From the NCBI GenBank assembly GCA_026874595.1, contig CM049321.1, positions 47,795,797-47,859,796 on the forward strand: a stretch of DNA of 64,000 bases, read 5' to 3'. This DNA is from Sipunculus nudus. Lineage: Eukaryota; Annelida; Sipuncula; Golfingiida; Sipunculidae. Below the pieces are notes generated by a model. The model searched no databases, had not been told where the DNA came from, and worked only from the letters and a program-made list of their open reading frames with translations. Shown here one piece after another: positions 1 through 13,270 of this stretch (position 1 is its first letter; each line of letters opens with the position of its first letter). Position numbers and translations under genes: made by a program.

Positions 1-1830
1 CTTGATTCCTGAAGGAAAGACAGTACTTTCTTCTTTGTAATGGGTTGTTCATGTGCTGTCCATATGTCAACTTTTTGCTCTCCATTCTGCATGTTTCTTC
101 AGTAAAAGAAAAGTTCCTGTGTCCAAAAGCAGTGACATCTAAAAAAAATGGCAGCAACGAGTTGCCTATTTATTGTTACTGCCAGTGCCTAAAATAAAAG
201 GACTATTTTAATTAACAAGCTTTAATTAAAAGTTTTACCTTTATCTGAAAGACAGAGGGAAGTGCCCAGCAACAGACAAACCAAAATATACATTGTGTCA
301 TGTCATTTGAAATACTCGACTACCTGAAAATAGTTCAATTTCATTAAAAGATGTGCCAATAATAATCAGGAGTCACACGGGTCTCCTGTTTTCCACAAAG
401 CTACTTCCTTGAACAGGAGCGATTATTTCAAGAACCAAACAACAATCATGATAATAGTTGACATAACTAATTTCAACATCCTTGTTCCTTTCAACGGAAT
501 CGATAACACTATATTTTATGTCGTCCACTATTAAACGGTGCAGGGTAAGTATTTCTTGAGGTGATAAATAAAGGAATTTTCATATAAATAATTTAATAAT
601 AAAAATACACCTAAGATAAATTAAAAATATATTTTTTACATATACATTTGAAAGCTGACACATCTCACAATATAATAACGTTTAGGTAAGTATTATAAGT
701 ATTTATTTTATCTATTTATAAGTATTATTAAAACAAGCTCTAAAGTTGGACTTTTTTTATTAATTCCACCATCATTACTTGCGAACATTGCCCAATAACC
801 TGCCAGTGTAATTGCCGCAGAAAACTGAATGGTACCCGTATTGTTAACTGTGATATGTGTAACATTTGCTCAATATTACTGACGCTTTGCACATTTGGGC
901 TCAGAAAAACCTTATTGATAACGCAGGAATATGGACAACAAACTTGGCAAAATATTAAAACAACTTTGACTTCGTATCATCATTGTTGTACTTACAAGGG
1001 ATTAAGTGTAAATAAGCTGAAGGAAAAGGTTTACGTTTCACATAATTAGTTGACGGCGTTTATATGTCAGTACATACGTTTATTGTATACGTATCCCTAT
1101 ATAATGAACCCCATTCTACTGCTATGGTTCAGGTTAATATTTACGCTCTGTTTATTATCGTGATTTACATTAATCAAGCAGTCGCATTTACATAAATCAA
1201 GACTCGTAGCAAATACAGCAATAACAAGTGCTTTTAACATGACAGAGGACGAAAAAAACTCCCCTTCTACCATGTCTATATGACTGCCACTTCTCTTTCA
1301 CTGATCAATGCTCTCTCTACCGGGGACACCTCCTTATTACAGACGCTCCATTTTGGATGGTTCCACAACTGGTATACGCATATGTCTGTGCATGCGAGTG
1401 TGTGCTAGATTTCTTATAATTTTATAATTAACCTTTTCCAAATTAGCTGAACGATCTTTAATGTGATGCACCCACAAATTGAGCACAAGGGTTTATATTT
1501 GTCATATGATTCTCCTATACTGGGCTTTCAAACAATTTCGTTGTCATAATCACACCCTAAATACCTGCTTCTAATTCCAAATTTTGTGTTAAAAATATTT
1601 AATATATTTTTTTGTGGTCAAGCTGTCCAATTAATTCGATTTCAGAATAGAGAAAACAATAGTTTCTACCCTACCTTAAATTCTGGGATACAATATTCGA
1701 ATGTTAATAAATTTAAGTATCATCATGATAACGTTCCCCATCCTTGATATATCACAATTTATATTAAACCTTTGTGCAGGTTTTCATTGACTCCACTCCA
1801 ATGCAGCCGTGTCACTTTCCTTTAGATTAA
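1..1830. other. Non-coding AT-rich stretch, nothing recognised
   Basis: No exon with flanking splice signals, no repeat arm and no recognisable protein fragment was seen on either strand. The open stretches here are short and have no family resemblance. The homology with the second block at 25.6 kb starts only after this stretch. Confidence 0.5.
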
Positions 1831-2445
1831 TAGGGGTGATATTATCCCTTGCTTGGATTTAATTTAGGGAGGTTCACGCGGAGTCAATCTCTCCTTGTTT
1901 GACATTACCGTTGAACAAATGTATTAGTTAAAATCAAATATGGCAAGCAAAACCGCCTCCTCTGATATCACTTGAGGCGAAATCCTGGCCATTTTAACAC
2001 ACCAAGCTTCTTGCAAATAGCTACTTGGAGATGTCTGATCACCTCCATTTAGACTCTATCACGCCCAGTGTAAGAGCCCACTGAGAATGAAAAAAACTTT
2101 TATTGTTCGGTTATCCATAGCCTCCGTTTTATGCGCGATTAATTGAATACCGTAGTAGAAAATAAGGTAACGACGGTATGACATTTAATATATATATAGC
2201 TGTACATTATATATATGTTGTTATTTATTGTTTCATATTCTTTTTACATTTCATGGAAACATGATTGTTAGAACATAATGGCGTTAACATAAATATTAGC
2301 ATTTTTAAAAGCTATTACCATACACATTAACCTCTTCCTTCATTGCCAAAAAAAATTACATTTGTCAGATAATAAGTCCTACCCTTCTGTTTTAAGAACT
2401 ACTGTATATCCATCTGCACTATCATTGTGTTGGCACTTGCACGTA

Positions 2446-2446
2446 T

Positions 2447-2478
<32 letters not shown>

Positions 2479-2520
2479 TAAGTTTGTATGTGTGTTTGTC
2501 TGTATGTATATATATATATA
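2446..2520. repeat. (TA)n microsatellite pair
   Basis: Two TA runs separated by a short TG-rich spacer. Low-complexity sequence only. Confidence 0.9.
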
Positions 2521-3588
2521 AACCTTTGTGTCATTATAGATACATAATATGTCATTTTGAAATATTATAACCAATGGTATTTGTGTGAATTACATCAAGT
2601 TCTTTAACAATGCTTTTTATGTTCATTACATAGAAATATATTTTATTCTACATTATACTGTGTGCTGAGCATTTTTTTGTCATACAACCTTGTTTATCGG
2701 ATGATAAAATATATGTGCATACATCCTTGGGGTCAGATCAAAGTCCACCAGGAAGTAATTGCAACCAGATGGCGATAGTAAAGTACAAATCTCAGATGGT
2801 TACTGAGGGGCATTTGGTGCATTACGATGAATCGTGTAATATATACAAGCGCGGAAAGAATGCTTTCAAGGGTTTTTTTAATTTATTTTTCTAATCATTA
2901 ACAAGATCCAATTAATCGTAACTAAATCCCGTCACCTATCCATTAAGCATCTTTTCGTTATATTTCACAATCAGAACTGGGAGTATTAACACATTCAACC
3001 AGAATGTCCAGGAAATAGACTTCTCGTTTAATAACATTTAAATTGTTAACCAAAATTGTTCTTGGTTTATCAAGGAATAGTAATCTTTAAGTGATCTAGT
3101 GTATACTCTTTGTCTTGAAAGTGCCATTGCTGCTTTAATTACAGGAATATATAACGCATTTTTTTACTGATCTGTTGTTGCACTCGCGAAATAAAATTCG
3201 TCAGTTCATGGGACATAGGCAAGACACCTCGGAGGCACAAACAGTTTCACCAGAGGGCGCTAAAGAAGGTAACATCGGCAGTACAGTTAGACCAGAAATA
3301 AAATGATTTACATATTGTGTCAGTAAATAGTTCTGCTTTCTCATGAATTCAGATAGCAGTTACAATTCTTCCCTTTATGTCCAGAATATAATGTAACAGA
3401 TACTGCCGACTCCATATCTAATGGAATACTAAGTCGACTCATGATATGCTTGAGCAAATGGACGATTTTTCTGGAACTGTTGAACCTAATTTTAGGCCCA
3501 GCCACGTTTTCGACAAAATCTTTGTTTATTTCGACCAATAGTGAAATACTTTCAGCATTTATTGAAATGTTATAAGATATTAACCGTT

Positions 3589-3591
<3 letters not shown>

Positions 3592-3626
<35 letters not shown>

Positions 3627-3640
3627 AGAGAGAGAGAGAG
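3592..3640. repeat. (GA)n microsatellite
   Basis: Nearly pure GA repeat with two interruptions. The paralogous place in block 2 (27,341-27,412) has (TA)n followed by (GA)n, so the microsatellite predates the duplication and changed afterwards. Confidence 0.9.
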
Positions 3641-5261
3641 CAAGTATTCATAGAAAACTCGGTTCACTCCCTTTGGGGATCAACTCCATGACGTTCCGAT
3701 AGCCAACCCCTGCGTTTAGTAACGCGCTTTTATTGGAACTAGCGAAGTTATATATATTATATATGTATATATGAATGCATGTACTTTTGTATGTATACAT
3801 GTATATATTCACTTGAAGAGCGATTCATCTTCTGACCAACATTAATGAATACAACAACAATAAATTATACAACATCGACTAATACAGACCAGTTAGTCAT
3901 TGTTCCTAACAAGCACCTCAGATGTTTGCATGGATCTTTCCTTTAACATGTTGATGCAGATAGTCTATTCCACCATTTTCTTATGTTATTTCTTATTGAT
4001 ATAACCAAAACAAACACCCATTTTCTGTCATCGTCAACTGGTGTCACTAATTGGGTAGTGTCTTTGAAAATGTACATAAGGAATGTAGTTTAGAATAAAC
4101 TTCCTAAAAAAATAAATTCTACTAAGAATTAATTTAAAATTTCAAAAATTACATTTCTGAATTACAAGAGGATTATTTTTAGAATGGTGCTATGTTCAAA
4201 TAAATGAATAAAAATACTTTCGAACATATGTATATACTTACGCCGTCAGCTGATTTTGACAATCCAATCCTATACTTTCTTGTAGATGAAAAGTCGACCT
4301 ACTGTGTAAGGCTTTCTTAAAGCACCTCGTCAATTACCTCGGGAAATTCCAGACCAAATTTGTACCAGCTCAAGTGTAAAAGCCCTGCAGAGTGTGATAC
4401 AAACAGTAGCATTAATATAATCAACTGTAATTGTTAAGTACCGTTCAGGTAAGAAACACAGCAAACACAGTACAACGAACATGTCATTATGTCATATTGA
4501 CATTAGGTATATTATAAAAAACGACAAATATTTATTAAAATGCACCAACTTTCCTGTCATTATAATGACAATAACAGATCATTGTCACTCACATTCGCAA
4601 TTACACGCGGTTATAAAATGATTTAAATGGCCACGTTATTCCTTATTTGCGCAAGGATATACATTAACTTATTAACTTTTGACATAAAACCTAACATGAT
4701 AACCTCACATGTCACTGGCATTAGTGAGGGAACTCACCGTAGATTTTATTAGCTGCAATGTTATTAGATTTATACATGCATCAATGACATGATATTTTTT
4801 AACCTTCCGGATCTACTTTGCCTACTTAATTATAGCTTAGAAAAATGTTAATGAGCTTAATAGTAAAGTGACATTCATGGCTCGATTCGACTTTGCAAAC
4901 GTAGACTCAGTTCCAATATTTCTTAGACCAAGTAATATGACAATACATGAACATACTTAGGTTCAGGATAAGATTAGTCAGCATTAAAAATGATTCGGTT
5001 TTCCGAATCAAACATCTGTGACAAAGAGAGCAAAGTAAGACTAGGTTGCACAATGTCGACTTTAAAAAACTTAGTGAAAATTACGTCGGTCTGTTGGTTC
5101 ACTCGAGTTAAACTTATCTTCGGTGGCGTGGGCTAAAAATATCGTACGGAGGTCTACCACCATACCAGTAAATAATTTAATTCAAGTGTCTGTTTGTACA
5201 TTAAAACATTTTAAATGTACAAAATAAAACTGATAACATTGATTGTTTAAATAAAAATTAA

Positions 5262-5545
5262 GACCTATATACTTCCATTCCAGTTTCGGGCGACGTGATA
5301 GGGCAGTAGCATAGCCTTTCTTACATTTTACTGGATGTGTACCACCTAGGAACCCCTGTAAGTGAAACACGACCCCAGGGCACGGTCCCTCATTGAGCCC
5401 GCAGAGCGCCTACCCTGGGTGAAGACAATCCGTAAAAAAACTCACATATTCTCCTAAGATTCTAACTCATGATCTCCTTGCTTTGAATTATATGCTTTAC
5501 CCCGAGACCAGCAAAGCCGATAAGATCATACATCTTCAGAATAAA
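5262..5545 (-). mobile_element. tRNA-like SINE next to exon D (copy 1)
   Basis: Read on the minus strand, the segment starts with a tRNA-like head: a TGGTCTCGGGGTAAAGC-like A-box region and, about 40 nt on, GAGTTAGAATC, which resembles a pol III B box. A body shared with the segment at 30,773-31,085 follows, and a core with CGGCCGTGTTTCACT-like sequence is shared with 14,215-14,425. It sits just upstream of exon D in each case, so it was probably present before the gene copies multiplied. The SINE family name is not known to me. Confidence 0.5.
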
Positions 5546-5647
5546 TGAAAAATGGATCTTTATATCAAATATTGATGAAAAAAGAACAACAAGGAATCGT
5601 GCAAAACTTAATTTCCCAGACCTTACAACGTAATTGTTTTACTGTAG

Positions 5648-5782
5648 TGAGAAACATTATGAAATCACAATGGATATCAACAGACAATGTTGACAACAGC
5701 GCTACCTGTGCTGTTTCCGATGGAACATTCTGGATATCAGTTCAATCTAATTTATCACACGAATCCGTCTGTGTCACAAAAG
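5648..5782 (+). pseudogene. Exon D (CTLD2 second half), copy 1
   Basis: Follows an AG acceptor and ends at AAAAG/GTGAAT. It encodes 45 codons in phase 1, with SQWISTD, NSATCAVSDGTFW and HESVCVTK. The third CTLD cysteine (PVPC in copy 5) is replaced by Ser (VQSNL), so the short-range disulfide of the fold is lost. Length equals exon D of copy 2. Confidence 0.7.
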
Positions 5783-6464
5783 GTGAATTTTCTTTGACTC
5801 CTGAAAACGTGTGTATTGCCTTCTGCTCATTATCAACAGTCTCTTCTAAGTGAATCATTTTTGTCGTCCAATAAAAACAAACCATGGAGAATAACGTTTC
5901 AAATTTGGAATAAGTTTTCCATAAATGTTCTTATTTACAGAAGAGTGTCAAACGTAAGTTTAACTCGCCAAAAATAAGGGGCGTGATCAAAAGCTAAAAA
6001 CATTTTAGATTCTGCCATATTTTACCGACATGCACCGTTTGCACCAAGCGAATGCGTTACGAACACGACATCTAATGAATACTATGAAAATGTTAATATT
6101 CCATCAAAAATATGTCTAAAATGCCTTTGTTTTGCTGACTAAACGGGTCTTCTAAAGTAGCATTTTGTTAGTAATTGAAACACTGTCTCTTTTTTTAAAT
6201 GGTCAATTGGGTAACAGGTATGATTTAATGGTGCGCCATTCCTAATAAGCGAGGGGAATGTCAAATATATGTTATTGTTCGAAAGAATACTAACTAACGC
6301 ATGATACATTTTTTAAAAATATTATATAAAACTTTTAACTTTTTCGCGTTCAAATGCAATCAACACCGTAGCAATGTTGCTGTGTGTGAAAAGGAGTCAT
6401 ATCCTGAAAAATACCGTAAATACATATATGCTATATATGACACTTAGCACATTATGATTTTCAG

Positions 6465-6877
6465 ACAAAAATAACGCCTTGGCAACCATTGCGATGCAAA
6501 TTACATTTTTTGAAGCGAGATCTGGTGGACTATGAAGATTATTATATTTTCATAATTAAAAAAAGGGCTTCAATACTTTTGGTCAGTGATGCGCTCACCA
6601 AGCGGGTCTAGTAGAGCCTTAAGTAACATCTCCCTAAGCAATTCCTGGTCTTTTTTTCAAATTTACCCGTGTTTGACAGTCAAGTTTTATTTATCCTAAT
6701 TAATATGCGCAAGAGGAATTTGTTAAGTGTATGTTGTTGCATGAACGGATATAAACATGATATTTTTTCTAGACTTATGTATATCATTTTTAAACTTTTC
6801 ATGTCCAAATCAAAACGACAAAATAGCAACGCATTTGTACATGAAAAAGATTCTTGTCCTGAATATTTGTCTGACTT

Positions 6878-6925
<48 letters not shown>

Positions 6926-7018
6926 ACCAACATGACACAAAATTTACATTAACAGCAAAATTGCATTTTACAGGAGAACAAGCAATAACATCACAAGCCA
7001 GTCCTAAATGTAAAACAG
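6465..7018 (+). pseudogene. Split stalk exon E, copy 1
   Basis: The first piece starts at 6,465 after TTTCAG and reads DKNNALATIAMQITFFEARS before a stop. The second piece, 6,974-7,018, has good acceptor and donor sites and reads GEQAITSQASPKCKT, which matches the end of exon E of copy 2 (TGKQAVTSETQPRT). About 440 nt of unrelated sequence, including a (TA)n run, separates the two halves of what is one exon in copy 2. Confidence 0.55.
6880..6922. repeat. (TA)n microsatellite
   Basis: Pure TA run lying inside the insertion that splits exon E of copy 1. Confidence 0.9.
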
Positions 7019-7250
7019 GTAAGTGTTATGTTTGTAGAGGAACTTCACACTCACAGACCAAAAGTTACCAGTACTTTGGGCTGATTTAATATTTTTCTCT
7101 AATACTTTTCATTTTGTTAACGTTCTCTCTTATTCTTGTCGATTGCTCTTCTTTTGTAAAGGACGTCACAATTTTAGGCCTTTTTGGAAACCATATCATT
7201 CCATCATTTGCTGAACCGTAAAGTTGCCAGACAGTTTCTTTTGTCAACAG

Positions 7251-7358
7251 GTATAATCATACAGATTATGCAGTGGGAGATTTGCTAATTATACGTTTAC
7301 TCCCGATCAAAACAATATTTATCTAGATTACTGGAAGAAGGATAAAACCAATAGGAAG
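7251..7358 (+). pseudogene. Degenerate TM exon, copy 1
   Basis: Aligns with the TM exon of copy 2: a TTGTCAACAG acceptor, a hydrophobic start (GIIIQIM), then stops, and an end reading WKKDKTNRK before GTGAGG. The reading frame is broken. Confidence 0.55.
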
Positions 7359-8029
7359 GTGAGGAAACTCCTTGTTACTAGTGATTTTCTGTTGTATCTT
7401 CGAGTTAAATGATTGATATCTTCAATGCCCACCAAGAAACCTTAAGCTGCACAAGATAAATAAGTATGCAATTTCGTTTTCTTCCTGACATCACACGATT
7501 GTTTAGATTGTAACATTGTTATATTATCAGAAATAGCAGAAGCGGAAAGTGTCATGAATATTTAATTAAGGAACATTATAATACAATACGCAAACAAGGA
7601 TAGGGTAAGCAACGATGGAAAGTGATTTGTCAATACAAACGTCATGCCTGCAAGTATTAAGGTATTAAGAAGGGACGTTGACTAAAAACAGCAAACCGAA
7701 AATAATCTCTCAAACGAACCCGAACATGAACAAACGCAGACCAACACAATTCAGTCACCTGCTGAGAGACAGGAATGCATTGATGTGTTTTATATACTTA
7801 TAGCAGCTCGCTTTTATGTATCTAGCACTTTGATCCTGGAATGCAACAAAAACCGTTTAGTAATATATATATATGTATAATATAGTAATGTTGTGTATAA
7901 TATTGTATAATATACTAATAATATATATATACATATATTTAAATTGGTGCTCGGTAGTTCTTATAAATATTGGATATTCTTCTGCTCCTGCTTATTCAAA
8001 AATCATAAATCCGATTTGTATATTTTTAG

Positions 8030-8032
<3 letters not shown>

Positions 8033-8070
<38 letters not shown>

Positions 8071-8080
8071 TATATGTATA
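8033..8080. repeat. (TA)n microsatellite
   Basis: TA run, also present with different length at the paralogous position near 33,055-33,080. Confidence 0.9.
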
Positions 8081-8282
8081 TTTACATGAAATTCGATTTA
8101 TCCGCTCTCCCTGAATTCATTATCATAATATTATACATAATACTTTTTACATTTTTCATATACTCAATAAATTATAAACCATCAATTGATATAGTAAATT
8201 TTGCCAATCAGTCATTTTTTCTGGCAAGCCCACTAGTGGGCATCATCGATGTGCCAGACGGCTTGATTGCCATACTGCAAAG

Positions 8283-8540
8283 TATGATCAATTAAATTAA
8301 AAGAAAATATATTCGTTCTTGTTGCTATAACCAGCAATCTCTGTCAGAATGTCTTTCCTGTCAACAGGCGTCAATGTTGTGGTACTGAAGTTTGACGATG
8401 ATTGCCATTGTAAATGTACATTATGAATATGTTCTACAATAAATTTCCGGAGACTTAAATACTAAAATGGAAATGAGACCTCTAGGGAGACAAAAGGTTT
8501 ATTTTACGAAGAATAATGTGTCTTAATGAATATATATATA

Positions 8541-8574
<34 letters not shown>

Positions 8575-9032
8575 TCATTTAGATGATAAATACACCGTTA
8601 GTTAATTATGCTAACTTTCACCCATACTTCCCTTTAAAATCAAAATGTCTTAATTCAATGTTAAACATTTACTGTATCTTTTTTAGCATTTAGCTTCTAT
8701 ATATAAAAGAGTAAACAGTTATTCTTTTTTTTTGTTATAGACTTTTTGATAGACTTTCTGTAAATGTGGCAGAACTAATTGCTCCAGCTTAAGCGTAATA
8801 GTGTGTTAGAAACAGGAAAAGTAAAATAATAACTTTAATTATTTGGTATCTTCCAGATAAGAAACAAAGTAAACAGATTATCGGTACATCGAATGTATTA
8901 TTGTGTCATATGGACATTATGCTTGACAAAACACACCAAGAATTTATCTAAATGCAGCAATTAGCCCTTCATGATAATGTCACTGACAGATCATAATCAT
9001 TCATATTCGCTATTAAACGAGGTTATGTAACG
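8283..9032. repeat. 750-bp tandem duplication, unit 1
   Basis: Starts with GTATGATCAATTAAATT and repeats almost unchanged from 9,033. It contains a (TA)n run at about 8,528-8,576 and an upstream block whose sequence recurs before the other gene copies. Confidence 0.85.
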
Positions 9033-9273
9033 AGTATGATCAATTAAATTAAAAGAAAATATATTCGTTCTTGTCGCTATAACCAGCAATCTCTGTCACA
9101 ATGTCTTTCCTGTCAACAGGCGTCAATGTTGTGGTACTGAAGTTTGACGATGATTGCCATTGTAAATGTACATTATGAATATGTTCTACAATAAATTTCC
9201 GGAGACTTACATTCTAAAATCGAAATGAGACCTCTAGGGAGACAAAAGGTTTATTTTACGAAGAATAATGTGT

Positions 9274-9328
<55 letters not shown>

Positions 9329-9782
9329 GTTAGATGATAAATACACCGTTAGTTAATTATGCTAACTTTCACGCACACCTTTCTGTAAAATCAAAATGTC
9401 TTAATTCAATGTTAAACATTTACTGTATCTTTTTTTAGCATTTAGCTTCTATATATAAAAGAGTAAACAATTATTCTATTTTTTTGTTAAAGACTTTTTG
9501 ATAGACTTTCCGTAAATGTTGCAGAACTAATTGCTCCAGCTTAAGCGTAATAGTGTGTTAGAAACAGGAAAAGTAAAAAAATAACTTTAATTATTTGGTA
9601 TCTTCCAGATAAGAAACAAAGTAAACAGATTATCGGTACATCGAATGTATTATTGTGTCATATGGACATTATGCTTGACAAAACACACCAATAATTTATC
9701 TAAATGCAGCAATTAGCCCTTCATGATAATGTCACTGACAGATCATAATAATTCATATTCGCTATTAAACGAGGTTATGAAA
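9033..9782. repeat. 750-bp tandem duplication, unit 2
   Basis: Second unit, beginning with the same GTATGATCAATTAAATT. The differences are scattered substitutions and the length of the (TA)n run (about 9,277-9,325). The paralogous region before copy 4 has no such doubling, so the event is local to copy 2 and later than the block duplication, or was lost there. Confidence 0.85.
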
Positions 9783-10698
9783 CTTATTTAAATTTAATCC
9801 TTGTTTGTTCATGGATTTACATTATCTAATTATCTCGTTACATTACACATAACATTTTAACCTCACATGTCGAGAATATGTCACTAGCATTGGTAAGGGA
9901 AATAGCCATAGATCAGTTACAATGTTGAAAGCTGTATGCATTCGTAAATGATATAACATATTTCATTTGCTTCATGAGCCCGTTTAGCTGTATAAATATG
10001 GTTTTGACAAAGTTTTACTGACGTCAGTAGTGCGTCAAAATTCATATGACAATATAAAAAGTACCTGTTGAACGTACAATAAGATGATTATAGCGTTTAC
10101 ATACTACAATGTCAACGCGTGTGGGTTATTCAACCAAACAATACAATTCTCTTTGTAGATTTATTTTTCTTTAAGTCAGACATGGTTTATTAATGTCGGC
10201 TCCATTAAGATTTACTATGAGTCATCCACTTAGTAAGGACCAACGCCCTGTCACATAGTTCCAAACATAAATGGAATTCTGCAGATTTACATACTTTAGA
10301 TATGTACAAGAATGTGTACAGTAATTAGATAAGTCAACATTAAAAATAAATGGGGCGATCACATCAACCAGAAAGCTTTAATAAGTGGAAGCAAAGTAAG
10401 ACTAGGTTGAACAATTTGGTTCACGTAAGCGTAGTGAAATTACGGCGGCGCCTTTGTGTACACTTAATGGAACATTAGGCCCATTTACCTTGATTATGCA
10501 TAACGGATAATGATTTGTTAGGGAAAGGGATGTAGGGTTACATCATTACAAATTAACAATGTTGTTTGGTACATGCATTTAGCAAATTAGGTTTCGTTTA
10601 CAAGGAAGCTTCTCCGCGGATCTAAGGCTTCCGTGTCTCAGCCATTAATATAATATCATCTCCTGATAATGAGACAGTTTCAGACTTCATTTGGAGTA

Positions 10699-10759
10699 AT
10701 GTATCATGTGTTCTGGTCAACTCTGTTACTTGAGGGATTGTTCTGCTTTGCAGAAAAGG
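10699..10759 (+). CDS. Signal-peptide exon, copy 2
   Basis: ATG at 10,699 opens MYHVFWSTLLLEGLFCFAEK, a short hydrophobic leader, and the exon ends at GAAAAGG/GTATCA in phase 1. The same exon, 61-64 nt long and about 100 nt before exon A, is found in copies 3, 4, 5 and 6, which supports the start choice. Confidence 0.7.
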
Positions 10760-11146
10760 GTATCACTTTATGTCAATTCCTTTATAGTTCCGCCTCTCCT
10801 CTTATATCACAAGTGTACTCTATAGGCGCCAATAAAATACATTAATGTAAATACATGTATGTTTCAGACGTCATTACTTTCTGGCCCAGGAACTTCAGTT
10901 CGGCTGAAGTAGCATGCAGAATGGTGAACAAAACGTTGCCAGCAAGTGAAAAGCAGCACTTCAACAGCTCTTTCAAAACAGGACATATTGGCTTTCTTTC
11001 AGGAAGAGGAGTTTTGGCTGGACCTCTATCAGGGGAGAGTCAGGTATGGATAGAACAACCATTGTAGGAATTGGACGCTAAAATATTTGCTAATTTGATT
11101 TTAAAACAAACTTTCACACACACACACACCCTCACTCACACACACA

Positions 11147-11206
<60 letters not shown>

Positions 11207-11690
11207 CTTGTGGTATATAGGTGCTGAACGAATCTAACAGTGCTCCATTAGCCTCATGCTATGCGCTGATTCACAACATTTACAACGAAAATGTTCAGTT
11301 ACACATTAACACGTGTTTTAATGCTGCTGCAATCATCAGCGTGAAATGTTAAGGAATGGTTGGTGACATTATGTAATTACGTGCCGATGCACTCAGCGAT
11401 GGTGAGGTTGGAGTGTGTGGGGATTATGATTATGTCTGCATTTGGAAATGAGCTCTGATCTTTTGTGGAGTGTTTGTGTCTTGGGGAACGTTATAATTTG
11501 GACCTTTCCTTCCAGGCAAAGATTACAAATTCCATTGAGGAGGTTTCTAGGAGGTGTGCGCTTGTGAGCAATGTATTATATCCATTCGTTGTACAGTTTG
11601 ATAGTTCATCGATTGGCTACTCTGTACCATGATACCCTCTGTCCGGAGTGTATTATTTTCAATATTGAGAGACTGACACGACTACCCTCA

Positions 11691-11770
<80 letters not shown>

Positions 11771-13198
11771 GAGCTGCCGAGAGTACCTGCCCTTTCTTCG
11801 ATGGTTGATTTGGTTGTATTTTATCTACATATCAATATTTTGGAGTGCTATTAGAGCCGAGCACAGTGATCCAGCATATGCGTCAATTTTCTGCTTTTCC
11901 TGTGCTTTGGTTCAAGAGAAACCAATGTTTTCATGTTATGATTGATTGATCGCACAAACCATATGAAGTGTTCACTCCTTGGACAATTGTACTCGCTGAC
12001 CAGTAAACTTACAATGCACAAACTACTGGTTAAAAACTCCTGAACTCAGCTGAGAGCATTATGTGGGTCATTAAATGCATCATCTACTCAGAATGTAAAC
12101 TAACTAAATTCTGCATGGTACAAGAATGCGAAGTCACAAGGTTTGATCAGGCTAGCATTCATAACCCATAGAAGATGATGGGGAGGTGCTAAACTGCAAA
12201 TACCCATACCAGTTCAACATACCCATAGCCGTACTTTTGATAAGAAAGCTGAATTCTCTGGCTCAGGGCTTAACACTGCAAATCTGCGTGTTTTATGGTG
12301 ACGTTTTTGAGACTCTGATCATTCCTGGCAGATAGTCATATATACCTGAATATTACCTGAAGTCGCTAGTTGTATATTGTCATCAGAAAATACCTTCCAG
12401 TTTTCTTATTAATGAACAATCAGTCAATAATAAAATCAATCTTTACACGACTACGTCTTTGCAATGACATGGATGATAAAACTATGTTTTTTAACTGGAA
12501 CTAACCATCAACTTAAAAAAATCAAGTCTAGTCATGTTATGATTGGGAAACTACAATTAATCAAGTAAGTTCCGTCTAAAACTTTGGTATCATATTTAAT
12601 AACAACATGAACATTTCATGTCATACCAACAATATCTACCCCTTATCTCCAACTAAAGAACATTCCTGATATCCGAAAATACCTAACTTAACCCGCTACA
12701 GAGGGCACAGTTCATGTATTCATCTTCGCAAGGACATTACTATAACAGTCTGTTCTATGGGTTACCTTCTATTCAAAATCAGAAACTTTGACATATCCAC
12801 AACGTTGCTGCTAGGCTGTTGCTTGAGATGAAGAAGCATGAACACGCCATTCACTATAAAGTTCTGTTTAGGCTTTTGCTGCTTACTTATGAGTCATTAT
12901 ATGGTTTGGTTCCACATTATCTGTATGAACTGCTTGATATGAAGATGTCTGTACGATTATTTAGATCATCGTCTTTCAAAAGATTATTTATGCTACGATC
13001 AAGGCTGGTGTTTATATTTGCCTCATTTGATTGCAGAGCTCTGACTTGATATATACATGTAATTAAGTATTTAACTTGTGTGATATAACTGCGATATAAT
13101 TGTTTTAGCCTATCATTATTTATTCGGGTACAAGAGCATTGTAATGCGCTTGTGAGCAGATGTACCTGGTATTAGCGCAGTATGAAAATAAATTATTA

Positions 13199-13270
<72 letters not shown>

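Larger units (their letters stand above)
5648..7358 (+). pseudogene. Receptor copy 1: 3' remnant (exons D, E, TM)
   Basis: Only the downstream part of the two-CTLD receptor gene remains. Exon D is 5,648-5,782, a stalk exon starts at 6,465, a second stalk piece is 6,974-7,018 and a TM-like exon is 7,251-7,358. The signal peptide and exons A to C, present in the paralogous block at 28.8-30.7 kb, are missing and replaced by about 80 nt of other sequence near 5,165-5,240. The stalk exon runs into a stop and the TM exon has internal stops. This is a truncated pseudogene. Confidence 0.7.
1830..13050 (+). repeat. Segmental duplication, block 1 (copies 1 and 2)
   Basis: This block of about 11 kb is colinear with about 25,600-36,420. 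Anchors seen by eye include the stretch near 2,040 (matching near 25,726), the SINE near 5,270 (30,773), exon D at 5,648 (31,196), exon A at 10,868 (34,768) and the L2-like piece near 12,800 (36,250). The offset varies between about 23.4 and 25.5 kb because each block has its own deletions and insertions. Block 1 lacks the signal-peptide to exon C part that block 2 keeps at 28.8-30.7 kb. Confidence 0.75.
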
